The position numbers and the translations under genes were made by a program. This document shows positions 36,957 through 45,809 of a DNA stretch of 64,000 bases, one piece after another. Numbering within the stretch: the stretch's first letter is position 1; each line of letters opens with the position of its first letter. Source of the stretch: Streptococcus suis (GTDB lineage: Bacteria; Bacillota; Bacilli; Lactobacillales; Streptococcaceae); NCBI GenBank assembly GCA_022354845.1, contig CP031970.1:1240001-1304000 (forward strand), written 5' to 3'. The notes beneath the pieces were generated by a model. The model was given only the letters and a program-made list of their open reading frames with translations, was not told the DNA's origin and did no database searches.

Positions 36957-37826
36957 TTAAGTAGGGGTTGAGGTAACGAGTGTTTTTTCATCGGAAAAAA
37001 CCAAAGGATTCTTAGCTATTAAATCTTCATAAAACAGCGCTTGACAGGTCCAATAATAAGGGAATACATAGAGCCCTAGGAGTCCTAACGTCAAGATGAC
37101 GCCAATAAACCAGCCAATAAAAGAAAGATCTAACAAGAATCGACGCCATTTATTCCCACTCATCAATTGCCAACTTTGTTTAAATATCTTGAAAGGTGAT
37201 GTGTACATATCCTTATCCAAATAGTCATATAGCAAAAAGGAGACCTGACTGAGCCCATAATTAATATATAAATTCAAAACAATCCCAACTAGCATAAGTA
37301 TGAGGCCCAAATACAAATTTGTCGAATTGAAAAGGCTCGAAAAATCTGGAGAATATCCAACAGGCGCTTCAAGAATAAAAATTGAATTATAAAAGGAAAG
37401 TAATATCAATGCAACTCCGACTGTAGTTGGAAATGCAGCAACATAGAGAAAAATTTGTTTCAATAAAATAGTCACTACAATCGGTAAAAAATTTTTACCA
37501 TCAAGCAGAGAAAAGCAATCTTTGAACGAAACGATACTTTTCTCATTACGGACCACCCTAATCAATTGAAAATAAGCTGTTACAAGCAAGCATTGTACTA
37601 AGAAATCAAAGAAGGGTGACGGACCAAGTGAAATATAATGAATAGTGCGTGTCACACCATTTTTCACAAAAGTATTTCCCCATAAAACAATACCTGCCTG
37701 TCCCCACATCCGATCTAAAACATCTGATAGAACCATAATGAGAACAGGTGCTAAAAATAAGGTCATCATCCCATCCGTACTTTCACGAATGGCTGTTGCT
37801 TTAGCACGAATGTCTCGATTTGACAT
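36957..37826 (-). CDS. DUF975 family integral membrane protein
   Basis: A 289-residue paralogue of 35900-36736 with the same plan: RAKATAIRESTDGMMTLF at the N-terminus, FKDCFSLL in the middle and SWQLMSGNKWRRFLLDLSFIGWF near the C-terminus. GGAAGGAGAAG precedes the ATG. Two paralogues side by side, each with its own spacing and terminator, point to a local duplication. No partner gene reveals a function. Confidence 0.85.
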   Translation of the reverse strand: MSNRDIRAKATAIRESTDGMMTLFLAPVLIMVLSDVLDRMWGQAGIVLWGNTFVKNGVTRTIHYISLGPSPFFDFLVQCLLVTAYFQLIRVVRNEKSIVSFKDCFSLLDGKNFLPIVVTILLKQIFLYVAAFPTTVGVALILLSFYNSIFILEAPVGYSPDFSSLFNSTNLYLGLILMLVGIVLNLYINYGLSQVSFLLYDYLDKDMYTSPFKIFKQSWQLMSGNKWRRFLLDLSFIGWFIGVILTLGLLGLYVFPYYWTCQALFYEDLIAKNPLVFSDEKTLVTSTPT

Positions 37827-37917
37827 CGCACTTCTCCTTCCATATTTGTGTCTCTCATTAAATATATTATACTATCTTATTTTTTAACTTTCTAGTATTT
37901 CTATAAAAAAATTGTAG

Positions 37918-37943
37918 AAAAAATCCCTTCAAATAAAGAAGAG
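37918..37943 (-). terminator. Terminator after the APC permease gene
   Basis: Short minus-strand CTCTTC/GAAGGG stem followed by ATTTTTTC. Confidence 0.5.
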
Positions 37944-37950
37944 ATAAACA

Positions 37951-39339
37951 TTATTTTGCTTCAGAATGACCATAGCCATAGAAGAAATAAATGAACATAC
38001 CAATTACTAAGGCAATTCCAAAAGCTAACCAAGTATCAAGACTGTATTGGAACATAAAGGAAAGACAAATCAGAATTGATAAAATAGGCAATAAGGGTAC
38101 CAGCGGTGTTTTAAACTGACCTTCTTTTGGCAACCCATCTATTTGTCTAAGACGAATGATTCCGACTGCTAACATCATCAAATAGGCTAAGGTACAAATA
38201 TTCAGAAAGGAAGCAATGGTTGCTAAGGGGAAAATACCCGCACAGATCGCCGCAAATATTCCAACCAGTATCGTCGCATTCTTAGGAACCTTACTGGTTT
38301 TGGTCAATTGACTCAAGGATTTCGGCAATAATCCATCGCGACTAATCGAATACACCATCCGTGAGAGAGCATAAGTCATCGAGATGCATACTGTAATCAA
38401 GGTCAGAATGGCCACAACAGAAATATAGCTTGCTGCCCAACCTAAACCAACCTCTCGCAAAGCAAAAGCAACCGCATCTGCCACATTCAACTTAGAATAA
38501 TGCACCATTCCTGTTAAGACTAATGTCACTATAATGTACAATATTGTGACAATGAAGAGGGATAAGACGATTCCCTTTGGCACATTCTTTTCAGGTGTTT
38601 TTACCTCATCTATAGCTAGCGAAATGGATTCAAAGCCAAGAAAGGCAAAGAACATGAGAGAAGCTCCTGCCATTATACCTGCTTGGCCACCGTAAATCGC
38701 TCCAAACCCAAAGGGCGCAAAATCAGCCCAATTGGACGGTTTGATAAAGAACATACCAGCAATCACAAACAAGACCAAGGCAGAGAATTTTAAGATAACT
38801 AAGGCTGAATTAAAACGAAGTGCCGCCTTAGAATTTAGTAAAACAACCCCTATTACGAAAAACAAGACCAGAACTGGTAAAAGGTCTACATAAGTACCCG
38901 CAGCAGGGTCGAAGGTACCATTCAATGCAGTTGGCATTGAAATACCAAAATGAGCTAAGAGTCCTTTCAAATATGCACCCCATCCCGATGCAACACTCGA
39001 AACAGCTGTCAAGAACTCCATAATGGTCAGCCAACCAGCAATCCAAGCAGGAAATTCTCCGAAAACCGTGTAGAGATACCCATAAGCTCCGCCGTTCGTA
39101 GGTATTCGTGAGGCAAATTCAGCATAGAATAATGCTGTCAAACCAACTGAAATTGCTGCTATGACGATAGAAATAATTAAGGCAGGACCAGCATATTGGG
39201 CAGCAGCCAAACCCGTCACTGTAAAAATACCTGTTCCCACCATTGAACCAATCCCTAAAAAGATCAAATCAACCAAACTCAAGTGACGCCGCATTTGATT
39301 ACTACGCTCCCCTACCTGTTTTTTCCTCAACAGATTCAT
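37951..39339 (-). CDS. APC-family amino acid permease
   Basis: A 462-residue transporter with about twelve membrane segments. GIGSMVGTGIFTVTGLAAA at the first helix and FFAFLGFESISLAIDEVKTPEKNVPKG in the sixth-seventh region are typical of cationic-type amino acid transporters (YfnA/CAT-like). The substrate is not determinable here. The start at 39339 (MNLLRKK) follows AGGAGTTGTTT; the frame also opens at a TTG six bases earlier. Confidence 0.88.
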   Translation of the reverse strand: MNLLRKKQVGERSNQMRRHLSLVDLIFLGIGSMVGTGIFTVTGLAAAQYAGPALIISIVIAAISVGLTALFYAEFASRIPTNGGAYGYLYTVFGEFPAWIAGWLTIMEFLTAVSSVASGWGAYLKGLLAHFGISMPTALNGTFDPAAGTYVDLLPVLVLFFVIGVVLLNSKAALRFNSALVILKFSALVLFVIAGMFFIKPSNWADFAPFGFGAIYGGQAGIMAGASLMFFAFLGFESISLAIDEVKTPEKNVPKGIVLSLFIVTILYIIVTLVLTGMVHYSKLNVADAVAFALREVGLGWAASYISVVAILTLITVCISMTYALSRMVYSISRDGLLPKSLSQLTKTSKVPKNATILVGIFAAICAGIFPLATIASFLNICTLAYLMMLAVGIIRLRQIDGLPKEGQFKTPLVPLLPILSILICLSFMFQYSLDTWLAFGIALVIGMFIYFFYGYGHSEAK

Positions 39340-39468
39340 AAACAACTCCTAAACCATAGATTGTTGATAAGTTATCATCCTAGGTACACGTTTTCATTGA
39401 GTATCACTAGAAAAAATCACAACACTCGATTATACAATAAAAACCAGCATTTCGCACGAAAATAAAAA

Positions 39469-39509
39469 AAGTGGAAGTTTGTCTGACATCATCAGACAAA
39501 CTTCCACTT
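39469..39509. terminator. Strong bidirectional terminator
   Basis: A perfect 18-bp stem on a CATCA loop with A-run on the left (minus-strand T-run). It follows the 39514-41175 gene. Confidence 0.9.
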
Positions 39510-39513
39510 CTTC

Positions 39514-41175
39514 TTATTCAGGATTGATGACAACCTGTTGCAAGTAATTCTTTTTATCCAATTGACCAGTAAACTGATCGCCTACCTTGATAAATGGCAA
39601 CTGGTCTGTACTGTCTTCAGTAGCCTTAACCTTATAAATCTTGCCTTCCGATTGGATATAATATACCGTTGACCCACCGATCATTTGGCTGGCAACTGCT
39701 TCCACCTTGCCCGTTACCACTTCAGTAGGTTGACTCGAATCTCCATTTGTCGTAGTTGCAAGTCCAGCTAGACTAGAAGCATCCCTACCAGTAACTTGTG
39801 AAATTAAGCTGGCCACTTCATTGTTCACTGTGACTTGTTGGTAATCTTCTGCATCTACCAATGCATAAGATTTAACCAAACCAGCATCATCTTTTAGGGA
39901 TACCAAATAGTAAGCTGTATCCGCTAATTTGACTAAACTTGGAGCGGTTGCTTTGTAGCCTTTTTCCTGCACTTCCCCTTCTGCTGACTCTTGAGCAGCT
40001 GACTCTGTTGCCGAAGCCAATTTGTAATTAGTAATTTCACGAGTACGCATATTGACTAGGATAAAACCAAGGTTTGATGAGTCCGCTGTCGCTGAGGTAA
40101 TACCGGTATAGAGATAAATATCTGAACCGATGGAAATATAATTATAACTGTCCGTAGTATTTTTCACACCTGTTTGGCTGAAAATGGTATTCCAAAAACC
40201 ATTCTGGTAGGTGTAATGATCATCAACACGACTGATGACATTTTCAGCAGAATAAACTCGGTCCACCCATTCAGGAATCTCTTCAAGACGATACTTCTTA
40301 CTTTCTCCTGTAGCTGCATCTAACACAATAGCACCAATTGGATCATGTGAGGACAGTCCAAATTTTGGCTCGTATATCGTTGCAATATAGTAGGGATTCC
40401 CTTTGTCATCCACTTCAAACGAAGGCTTACCAAAAATAGTTGTTGGGTACTGGAGACGAAGATGTCGCAGAGTATCATTAAGTAAAAACTCAGAATCAGA
40501 GTAATGCATGGCTTCGTTCAACTTGGCAAGTTCTGCCTTACCTGTCGTCTGATTAACTTTTACATAGTAGCCAATACCATCTTGGTGATTGCTCAGCCAT
40601 TTCCAAAAACTCTTATACTCCAATGGAGACACACGAAACGGTTGCTGTCCGATTGTAATTTGGCGGTAATCATTCGAAATACCAAACTGTGAAACCTTAT
40701 CGATGGTACCCAGATAGGTATCACCAATCTTTTCAGCCGACGCACGATCTAAAAGTGCCAATTTTGAAATATCTGTCTCAGGAAAATCTGTCTTAAAATC
40801 CGCTTCTTCCACAGTCACTACTGAAGCATAATCTTTCGCACGAAAAATATGAGAATTGATGATCCCTAGAACTATAATCAGCAAAACAAATACAACCCAA
40901 ACACGGCCCAACCAACTGAGATAGGTCGGCAATTTCCCCGACGAAAATTGGTAAGACTCCACTTGACGATTACGACCTGAAACCTTGGTAACTTTCCGAA
41001 TCGGACTAATTTTGCTAGTGGTTGCGAGTACAATCCACAGCAAGCCAAAAGACTGAAGTATGAAAAACCAAAATTCTAGACTCAGAAAATTGAAAGCTGG
41101 TAGCTGAAACCAATAGTAAACAAGGATTTCCAAAATGAGAGCAAGCCAGACAAAACCAATCAATATTCTTTTCAT
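39514..41175 (-). CDS. Large membrane-anchored protein of unknown function
   Basis: A 553-residue protein I cannot name. Three hydrophobic segments near the N-terminus (about 4-22, 32-50, 88-110) are followed by a soluble part of about 440 residues, probably outside the cell. The soluble part has repeated PepSY-like short beta blocks (GYYVKVNQTTGKAEL, IGAIVLDAATGESKKY), a Ser/Ala/Glu-rich stretch, and a small C-terminal beta domain (VTGKVEAVASQMIGG...IYKVKA). The start at 41175 follows GGAGGTATAT; the longer frame begins before the promoter -10 and is rejected. Confidence 0.75.
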   Translation of the reverse strand: MKRILIGFVWLALILEILVYYWFQLPAFNFLSLEFWFFILQSFGLLWIVLATTSKISPIRKVTKVSGRNRQVESYQFSSGKLPTYLSWLGRVWVVFVLLIIVLGIINSHIFRAKDYASVVTVEEADFKTDFPETDISKLALLDRASAEKIGDTYLGTIDKVSQFGISNDYRQITIGQQPFRVSPLEYKSFWKWLSNHQDGIGYYVKVNQTTGKAELAKLNEAMHYSDSEFLLNDTLRHLRLQYPTTIFGKPSFEVDDKGNPYYIATIYEPKFGLSSHDPIGAIVLDAATGESKKYRLEEIPEWVDRVYSAENVISRVDDHYTYQNGFWNTIFSQTGVKNTTDSYNYISIGSDIYLYTGITSATADSSNLGFILVNMRTREITNYKLASATESAAQESAEGEVQEKGYKATAPSLVKLADTAYYLVSLKDDAGLVKSYALVDAEDYQQVTVNNEVASLISQVTGRDASSLAGLATTTNGDSSQPTEVVTGKVEAVASQMIGGSTVYYIQSEGKIYKVKATEDSTDQLPFIKVGDQFTGQLDKKNYLQQVVINPE

Positions 41176-41208
41176 ATATACCTCCACAAACATTAATTTA
41201 TTGGTTAT

Positions 41209-41217
41209 ATTATAACA
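41209..41217 (-). promoter_or_regulatory. Promoter -10 of the 39514-41175 gene
   Basis: Minus-strand TGTTATAAT, an extended -10, 34 bases before the start codon; -35 unclear. Confidence 0.6.
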
Positions 41218-41289
41218 TAGTTTTGGTATTTGCATACAAGTAACTAAAACATATTTCCAAACTCCCTATTCGCTCGGAGTCAGTATTTT

Positions 41290-41298
41290 TGATATAAT
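41290..41298 (+). promoter_or_regulatory. exoA promoter -10
   Basis: TGATATAAT, an extended -10, 31 bases before the start; -35 weak. Confidence 0.6.
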
Positions 41299-41329
41299 AT
41301 TAGTCAGAACAAACTAGAAAAGGAACCAT

Positions 41330-42157
41330 ATGAAACTTATTTCTTGGAACATTGATTCCCTAAATGCCGCTCTTACAGCTGAATCTCCTCGTGCATTGCT
41401 GTCACGCGCCGTCATCGAAACTCTTGTAGCAGAGGACGCTGACATCATTGCAATTCAGGAAACCAAGCTATCTGATAAAGGACCTACTAAGAAGCATCTC
41501 GAAATATTAAAATCCTATTTCCCTGACTATTTCAATACTTGGCGCTCATCAGTGGAGCCCGCTCGCAAAGGTTATGCAGGAACACTCTTTCTCTATAAGA
41601 ACCACCTCACTCCTACGATAACATTCCCTGAGATTGGGGCACCAACCACCATGGATGCTGAGGGGCGCATCATCACGCTTGAGTTTGATGACTTTTTTGT
41701 TACACAGGTCTATACACCAAATGCAGGCGATGGTTTGAAGAGATTGGCTGACCGCCAAATTTGGGACCTTCAATATGCTGCCTACCTTTCACAACTAGAT
41801 CGCCAAAAACCTGTTCTCGCAACAGGCGATTACAACGTTGCGCATAAGGAAATCGACCTTGCAAATCCAGCAAGCAATCGTCAGTCCCCAGGTTTTACAG
41901 ATGAAGAACGTCAAGGCTTTACAAATCTATTAGCCCATGGTTTTACAGATACCTTCCGTCATTTGCATGGTGATGTTCTTAACGCCTATACTTGGTGGGC
42001 ACAACGTAGCCGTACCAGTAAAATTAACAATACTGGCTGGAGAATTGATTACTGGCTAGTTAGTGACCGAGTAGCTGATAAGGTTACCAAATCGTACATG
42101 ATTGATTCTGGTGCTCGTCAAGACCATACACCAATTGTGATGGAAATTAACGTTTAA
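41330..42157 (+). CDS. exoA: Exodeoxyribonuclease III / AP endonuclease
   Basis: Cuts DNA at abasic sites and degrades 3' ends in base-excision repair. The 275-residue protein has the family order: MKLISWNIDSLN, metal-binding Glu in IQETKLS, VYTPNAG, GDYNVAHKEIDLAN, GWRIDYWLVS and the terminal catalytic DHTPIVMEI. AAAGGAACC lies before the ATG. It is a single-gene unit with its own promoter and terminator. Confidence 0.96.
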   Translation: MKLISWNIDSLNAALTAESPRALLSRAVIETLVAEDADIIAIQETKLSDKGPTKKHLEILKSYFPDYFNTWRSSVEPARKGYAGTLFLYKNHLTPTITFPEIGAPTTMDAEGRIITLEFDDFFVTQVYTPNAGDGLKRLADRQIWDLQYAAYLSQLDRQKPVLATGDYNVAHKEIDLANPASNRQSPGFTDEERQGFTNLLAHGFTDTFRHLHGDVLNAYTWWAQRSRTSKINNTGWRIDYWLVSDRVADKVTKSYMIDSGARQDHTPIVMEINV

Positions 42158-42166
42158 TCCCCTTAC

Positions 42167-42190
42167 AAACCTAGCAAAAGCTAGGTTTTT
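42167..42190 (+). terminator. exoA terminator
   Basis: AAACCTAGC/GCTAGGTTT on an AAAA loop followed by T-run. Confidence 0.9.
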
Positions 42191-42203
42191 AAAATCTACA
42201 GAT

Positions 42204-42232
42204 TTGTAAACGGTTGCGAAGTATGGTATAAT
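42204..42232 (+). promoter_or_regulatory. Promoter of the CDF-like transporter gene, cre-like overlap
   Basis: TTGTAA (42204-42209), 17 bases, TATAAT (42227-42232) with extended -10 TGG. TGTAAACGGTTGCG (42205-42218) over the -35 matches 12 of 14 positions of the cre consensus, which is suggestive only. Confidence 0.7.
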
Positions 42233-42260
42233 ATATATATAAACTAGTAAAGGAGGAGTT

Positions 42261-43160
42261 ATGAATCATAAAAAAATCGAAAGAAAATCTCTTATCGTGT
42301 CCTCAATCGTAAATGGATTGAGCGGAACAGCGGGTCTTGCTGTGTACATCATGACAGGATTAAATGCACTGCTCTTAGATGGTGTCTTTTCACTCATTGC
42401 TTTTGTTTCCTCCATGGTGGCCTTTTATATTTCAAAAAATAGCCATCGGAAAACAACTACTTTTCCACAGGGACTCTACTTTTTAGAACCTCTATATGCC
42501 ATTATGAAATCACTCGCAACCCTGCTATTATTATTATTTGCAGTATTAGAAACAAGTGCTACTGCTTTTGCCTATTTCGTCAACGGGATTGGTCATACAA
42601 TGACCACCGGCCCAGTTGTTCCCTACACAATAACCATGTTCCTTGTTTGTATGGGACTCTATTTCTATAATCGCCACATGAGTGCAAGATTAAACCACAT
42701 GTCCATCATTATCCAAGCAGAGTCTAAGGGAAATTTAGTTGATGGACTTATTTCAGGAGCCATCGGTTTGGCTGTCATTCTTCTTCACTTCATCCCAATC
42801 AGCAGCCCACTCGGTTTTTTACATTACACAGGGGACTTTTTCCTAACTGTGGTACTAGCTCTCATTTCCTTTAAAGAACCATGGGATGGGCTGGTTGTTT
42901 CCTTTAAAGAATTAGCAAATGGAACCATACAAGCACCCGAAATTCACGATTCCATTTATCAAATTTTAGAAACCTATTTAGATGACCATACGGACAATAT
43001 TGAAATACATATTTTCAAGCAGGGAATAAATATAAGAGTAAAGATTAACCTGCACAATGTTCAACATGAAATTGTGAGAAAACTGCTCGAAGATAAGCAG
43101 CAAATGATCTATTTACTAAAGAAGAAGCACGAATACATTTCCGTCGAATACGCATTATAA
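42261..43160 (+). CDS. Cation diffusion facilitator (CDF)-like transporter
   Basis: A 299-residue protein with about six membrane segments and a C-terminal cytoplasmic domain, laid out like CDF metal exporters (ALLLDGVFSLIAF for helix 2, AESKGNLVDGLISGA for helix 5). The metal-site pattern differs from the classical one: helix 2 shows D-x3-S and helix 5 G/N-x-x-D instead of the usual D/H-x3-D pairs. So the ion specificity, or even metal transport, is open. AAAGGAGG precedes the ATG. Confidence 0.75.
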   Translation: MNHKKIERKSLIVSSIVNGLSGTAGLAVYIMTGLNALLLDGVFSLIAFVSSMVAFYISKNSHRKTTTFPQGLYFLEPLYAIMKSLATLLLLLFAVLETSATAFAYFVNGIGHTMTTGPVVPYTITMFLVCMGLYFYNRHMSARLNHMSIIIQAESKGNLVDGLISGAIGLAVILLHFIPISSPLGFLHYTGDFFLTVVLALISFKEPWDGLVVSFKELANGTIQAPEIHDSIYQILETYLDDHTDNIEIHIFKQGINIRVKINLHNVQHEIVRKLLEDKQQMIYLLKKKHEYISVEYAL

Positions 43161-43192
43161 AAAAATCTCGATCTTTCAAAGGTCGAGATTTT
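43161..43192. terminator. Bidirectional terminator
   Basis: AAAATCTCGA/TCGAGATTTT arms between convergent genes, reaching into the last codons of the minus-strand gene. Confidence 0.75.
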
Positions 43193-43529
43193 CATATTTG
43201 GTTCGGTAACCAATTTGTAGAATTTTACCGTCTTTGATCAACAAAGGGCGTTTGATAAGCATACCATCATTTGCTAGTAAACCAAGTGCATCTTCTAAAG
43301 TCAGACTGTCAAATTTATCCTTCAAACCTAACTCGCGATAGCTATTTCCGGAGGTATTGAAGTATTTTTTCAATTCAAATCCTGTCGCCTCCATCCAGTC
43401 TTTCAATTGACTTGCACTTGGTGGGGTCGTTTTGATATCAATCGCTTCGAATTCCACACCTAATTTGATTAACTCAGCCTTAGCTGCACGACAAGTAGAA
43501 CATTTTGGGTATTCATAAAATAAAATCAT
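43176..43529 (-). CDS. ArsC/Spx-family protein
   Basis: A 117-residue thioredoxin-fold protein with CSTC at residues 10-13 and the later KRPLLIKDG motif, the pattern shared by Spx regulators and ArsC/YffB-like reductases. It is shorter than the usual 132-residue Spx. It starts four bases inside the end of ogt (ATGA overlap), so it ends the serine operon. Regulator or oxidoreductase cannot be decided from sequence. Confidence 0.82.
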   Translation of the reverse strand: MILFYEYPKCSTCRAAKAELIKLGVEFEAIDIKTTPPSASQLKDWMEATGFELKKYFNTSGNSYRELGLKDKFDSLTLEDALGLLANDGMLIKRPLLIKDGKILQIGYRTKYENLDL

Positions 43530-44020
43530 TTCTTAACCTCAAATCCTGGAATTTCATGTTGCAAGAGCCAGATTTTCTTGTCCAGACCGCCAGCATAACC
43601 TGTCAATTTTCCATCCCCACTCAATACTCTATGGCATGGAATAATAATGGATAGGGGATTACGACCAACCGCGCCACCAATCGCCTGACCTGATTGAATA
43701 CCAAGTTCCTTGGCAATTTGCCCATAAGTAGTCGTTTGACCTGCAGGAATTTCTTGCAATATCTTCCAAACTCTTAACTGAAATGCTGTCCCTCTTAGAT
43801 CAAGTGGCAAGGGACTAAAATCTGGATTTTCCCCAGAAAAATAGCTTGTTAACAAGTCACATGCTTGCTCTAAGACATGATGAGAAGTGACAGATACCTC
43901 TTCCGTCACTCCTTTTTCATAATACTTCTGTCCCTCAAACCATGCGCCTATCAAGCCTTTATCACTAGCAATAAGGGAAATTGAGCCTAAGGGACTCTTA
44001 TAGATTTGCTTATATAGCAT
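43526..44020 (-). CDS. ogt: Methylated-DNA-protein cysteine methyltransferase
   Basis: A suicide repair protein that takes the alkyl group from O6-alkylguanine onto its own cysteine. The 164-residue protein has the acceptor motif IPCHRVL and the upstream helix-turn-helix TTTYGQIAKELG with NPLSIIIPCHRV typical of Ogt/MGMT. It overlaps serA by one base at the start. Its place in the serine operon is not metabolically obvious. Confidence 0.93.
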   Translation of the reverse strand: MLYKQIYKSPLGSISLIASDKGLIGAWFEGQKYYEKGVTEEVSVTSHHVLEQACDLLTSYFSGENPDFSPLPLDLRGTAFQLRVWKILQEIPAGQTTTYGQIAKELGIQSGQAIGGAVGRNPLSIIIPCHRVLSGDGKLTGYAGGLDKKIWLLQHEIPGFEVKK

Positions 44021-45198
44021 TATTTATGTTTAATTACACGCACTTTTGTAATCGCATCTGTCGCCTTGAATTTTTCGACCAATTTAGCAATTTTTGTTTC
44101 ATCAGATTCATCTAAATCCAACAATGTATAGGCGTAATCACCTTTAGATCGGTTAATGATGTTATCGATGTTAATCTCCAATTCAGATACAGCCGTTGTA
44201 ATATTTGCAACAATATTTGGCACATTTTTATTGATCAAGGTAATACGGTACGGTGCATCCAAGAACTGTTTCATATTCGGGAAGTTAACTGAATTAATGA
44301 TTTCACCAGTTTCCATAAAACGACGAATGGTCTGACCAGCAGCAATAGCACAATTCAGTTCAGCCTCTTCTGTTGATCCACCAACGTGTGGAAAGACGAT
44401 AATGTTTTCTTTGTTGAGAGCTTCCTCAGTACCGAAGTCGGTAATATACTTCTTAATCACACCCGCTTCAATTGCCTCGAAAAGGTCTGCATTGACAACC
44501 AATTCGCCACGAGCAAAATTAATGAGGGTTGTTCCTTTTTTCATCTGTCCAAAACTATCTGAATTGAAAAGTCCGCGAGTCTTATCTGTCAATGGTACAT
44601 GAACAGTAATGTAATCGGCGTTGGTGAAAATTTCCTTTAAATCATCCACACGTTTGACATGGCTTGAAATCGTCCAAGCTGTTTCAACAGACACATAGGG
44701 ATCATAACCAAGAACATTCATTCCCAAACGACGTGCATCATTAGCAATACGGGCACCAATTGCACCCAAGCCGATGACACCCAAGGTTTTTCCTGAAATC
44801 TCTGTTCCTGCAAATTGTTTCTTACCTGCTTCAACTTGCTTTGGCACATCGTCTCCTGAAAGGGTGTTAGCCCATGCAGTCGCACCGATATAGTCACGAG
44901 CTGACAAGAGGATGGAAGCAATAACTGCTTCTTTTACCGCATTGGCATTGGCACCAGGAGTGTTGAAAACCACAATTCCCTTCTCAGTTGCTTCTTCAAT
45001 TGGAATATTGTTGGTTCCAGCACCTGCACGAGCAATCGCTTTAAGATTTTCAGGAAAATCAAATCCATGCAAGTTTTCAGAACGAATAATAAAGGCATCA
45101 GGATTATTTGCATGATCTCCATCAATCTGGAATTTATTGCCCAATTCTTTCAGGCCAACTTGGTTGATATTATTAAAAGTACGTACGCTAAATACCAT
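44020..45198 (-). CDS. serA: D-3-phosphoglycerate dehydrogenase
   Basis: First step of serine synthesis: oxidises 3-phosphoglycerate with NAD+. The 392-residue protein has the Rossmann motif GLGAIGARIANDA, catalytic Arg in FARGELV, Glu in DFGTEE and His in PHVGGSTEEAE, then a C-terminal ACT domain (TLINKNVPNIVANI...) that may sense serine. It is the short SerA type. A strong hairpin terminator sits 13 bases before its start, with only a weak ribosome site (TTTTTAGG) between. Confidence 0.96.
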   Translation of the reverse strand: MVFSVRTFNNINQVGLKELGNKFQIDGDHANNPDAFIIRSENLHGFDFPENLKAIARAGAGTNNIPIEEATEKGIVVFNTPGANANAVKEAVIASILLSARDYIGATAWANTLSGDDVPKQVEAGKKQFAGTEISGKTLGVIGLGAIGARIANDARRLGMNVLGYDPYVSVETAWTISSHVKRVDDLKEIFTNADYITVHVPLTDKTRGLFNSDSFGQMKKGTTLINFARGELVVNADLFEAIEAGVIKKYITDFGTEEALNKENIIVFPHVGGSTEEAELNCAIAAGQTIRRFMETGEIINSVNFPNMKQFLDAPYRITLINKNVPNIVANITTAVSELEINIDNIINRSKGDYAYTLLDLDESDETKIAKLVEKFKATDAITKVRVIKHK

Positions 45199-45210
45199 TT
45201 ATTTTTACCT

Positions 45211-45237
45211 AAAAAGGCGGAATAGCTACCGCCTTTT
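45211..45237 (-). terminator. Terminator or attenuator directly before serA
   Basis: Minus-strand AAAAGGCGG/CCGCCTTTT on an eight-base loop followed by TTTTTAGG. It lies between the GNAT gene and serA in what otherwise looks like one operon. Confidence 0.75.
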
Positions 45238-45251
45238 CTTTCTATATTTCA

Positions 45252-45809
45252 TTAATTTTTTCCAAGTAACCAACGGTCGTCTTCATCAATCTCTTGATAA
45301 AGACTACGTTCGTTCTTGTGTTTGATTTTTTGATAGGCTAACCGTTCTCCATCTATTGGAACCTTTCCACAATAGACATAGCCCAGTTTTTGTAATATAT
45401 GTTGCATTACCTTATTTTGCTCATGAGTATCACAGCGGAAATCTGGTCCTTTTTGCCCCTCAATTAAGCCTTGCAAAAAAGTTTGAATAACTCCCTGACC
45501 ACGAAACTCATTCGAAGTTGCTACTCTATGGAAAGTGGTATAGATAGGATTGTTATAGTGCCATTTTCCATCGTAAATTGCCTCATACTCTTCTTCCTGG
45601 CCACGGTTAACCGCTGCATAAGCAGCCACTTTTCCGTCCACTAAACCAACATACCCACGTCCGGAAAGGATATCGTCAAAGACATTGTCTTTATTGGGAT
45701 ACTCTCCCTGCCATTGATGAATACCAGAAGATGCTAGAAAATCCCTAGCTTCTTCAAGAACATTGACAATAGCCTCTATCTCGTTTGGATGCGCTAATCT
45801 AATTTCCAT
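45252..45809 (-). CDS. GNAT-family N-acetyltransferase
   Basis: A 185-residue GCN5-type acetyltransferase: N-terminal [21 protein letters not shown], the strand-loop RVATSNEFRGQGVIQTFLQGL as acetyl-CoA binding site (RGQG in place of the classic Q/RxxGxG/A), and the C-terminal QHILQKLGYVYCG. Substrate unknown. Its start shares one base with the serC stop (TAATG), so it is coupled to serC. The same gene order occurs in other streptococci as far as I recall. Confidence 0.85.
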   Translation of the reverse strand: MEIRLAHPNEIEAIVNVLEEARDFLASSGIHQWQGEYPNKDNVFDDILSGRGYVGLVDGKVAAYAAVNRGQEEEYEAIYDGKWHYNNPIYTTFHRVATSNEFRGQGVIQTFLQGLIEGQKGPDFRCDTHEQNKVMQHILQKLGYVYCGKVPIDGERLAYQKIKHKNERSLYQEIDEDDRWLLGKN

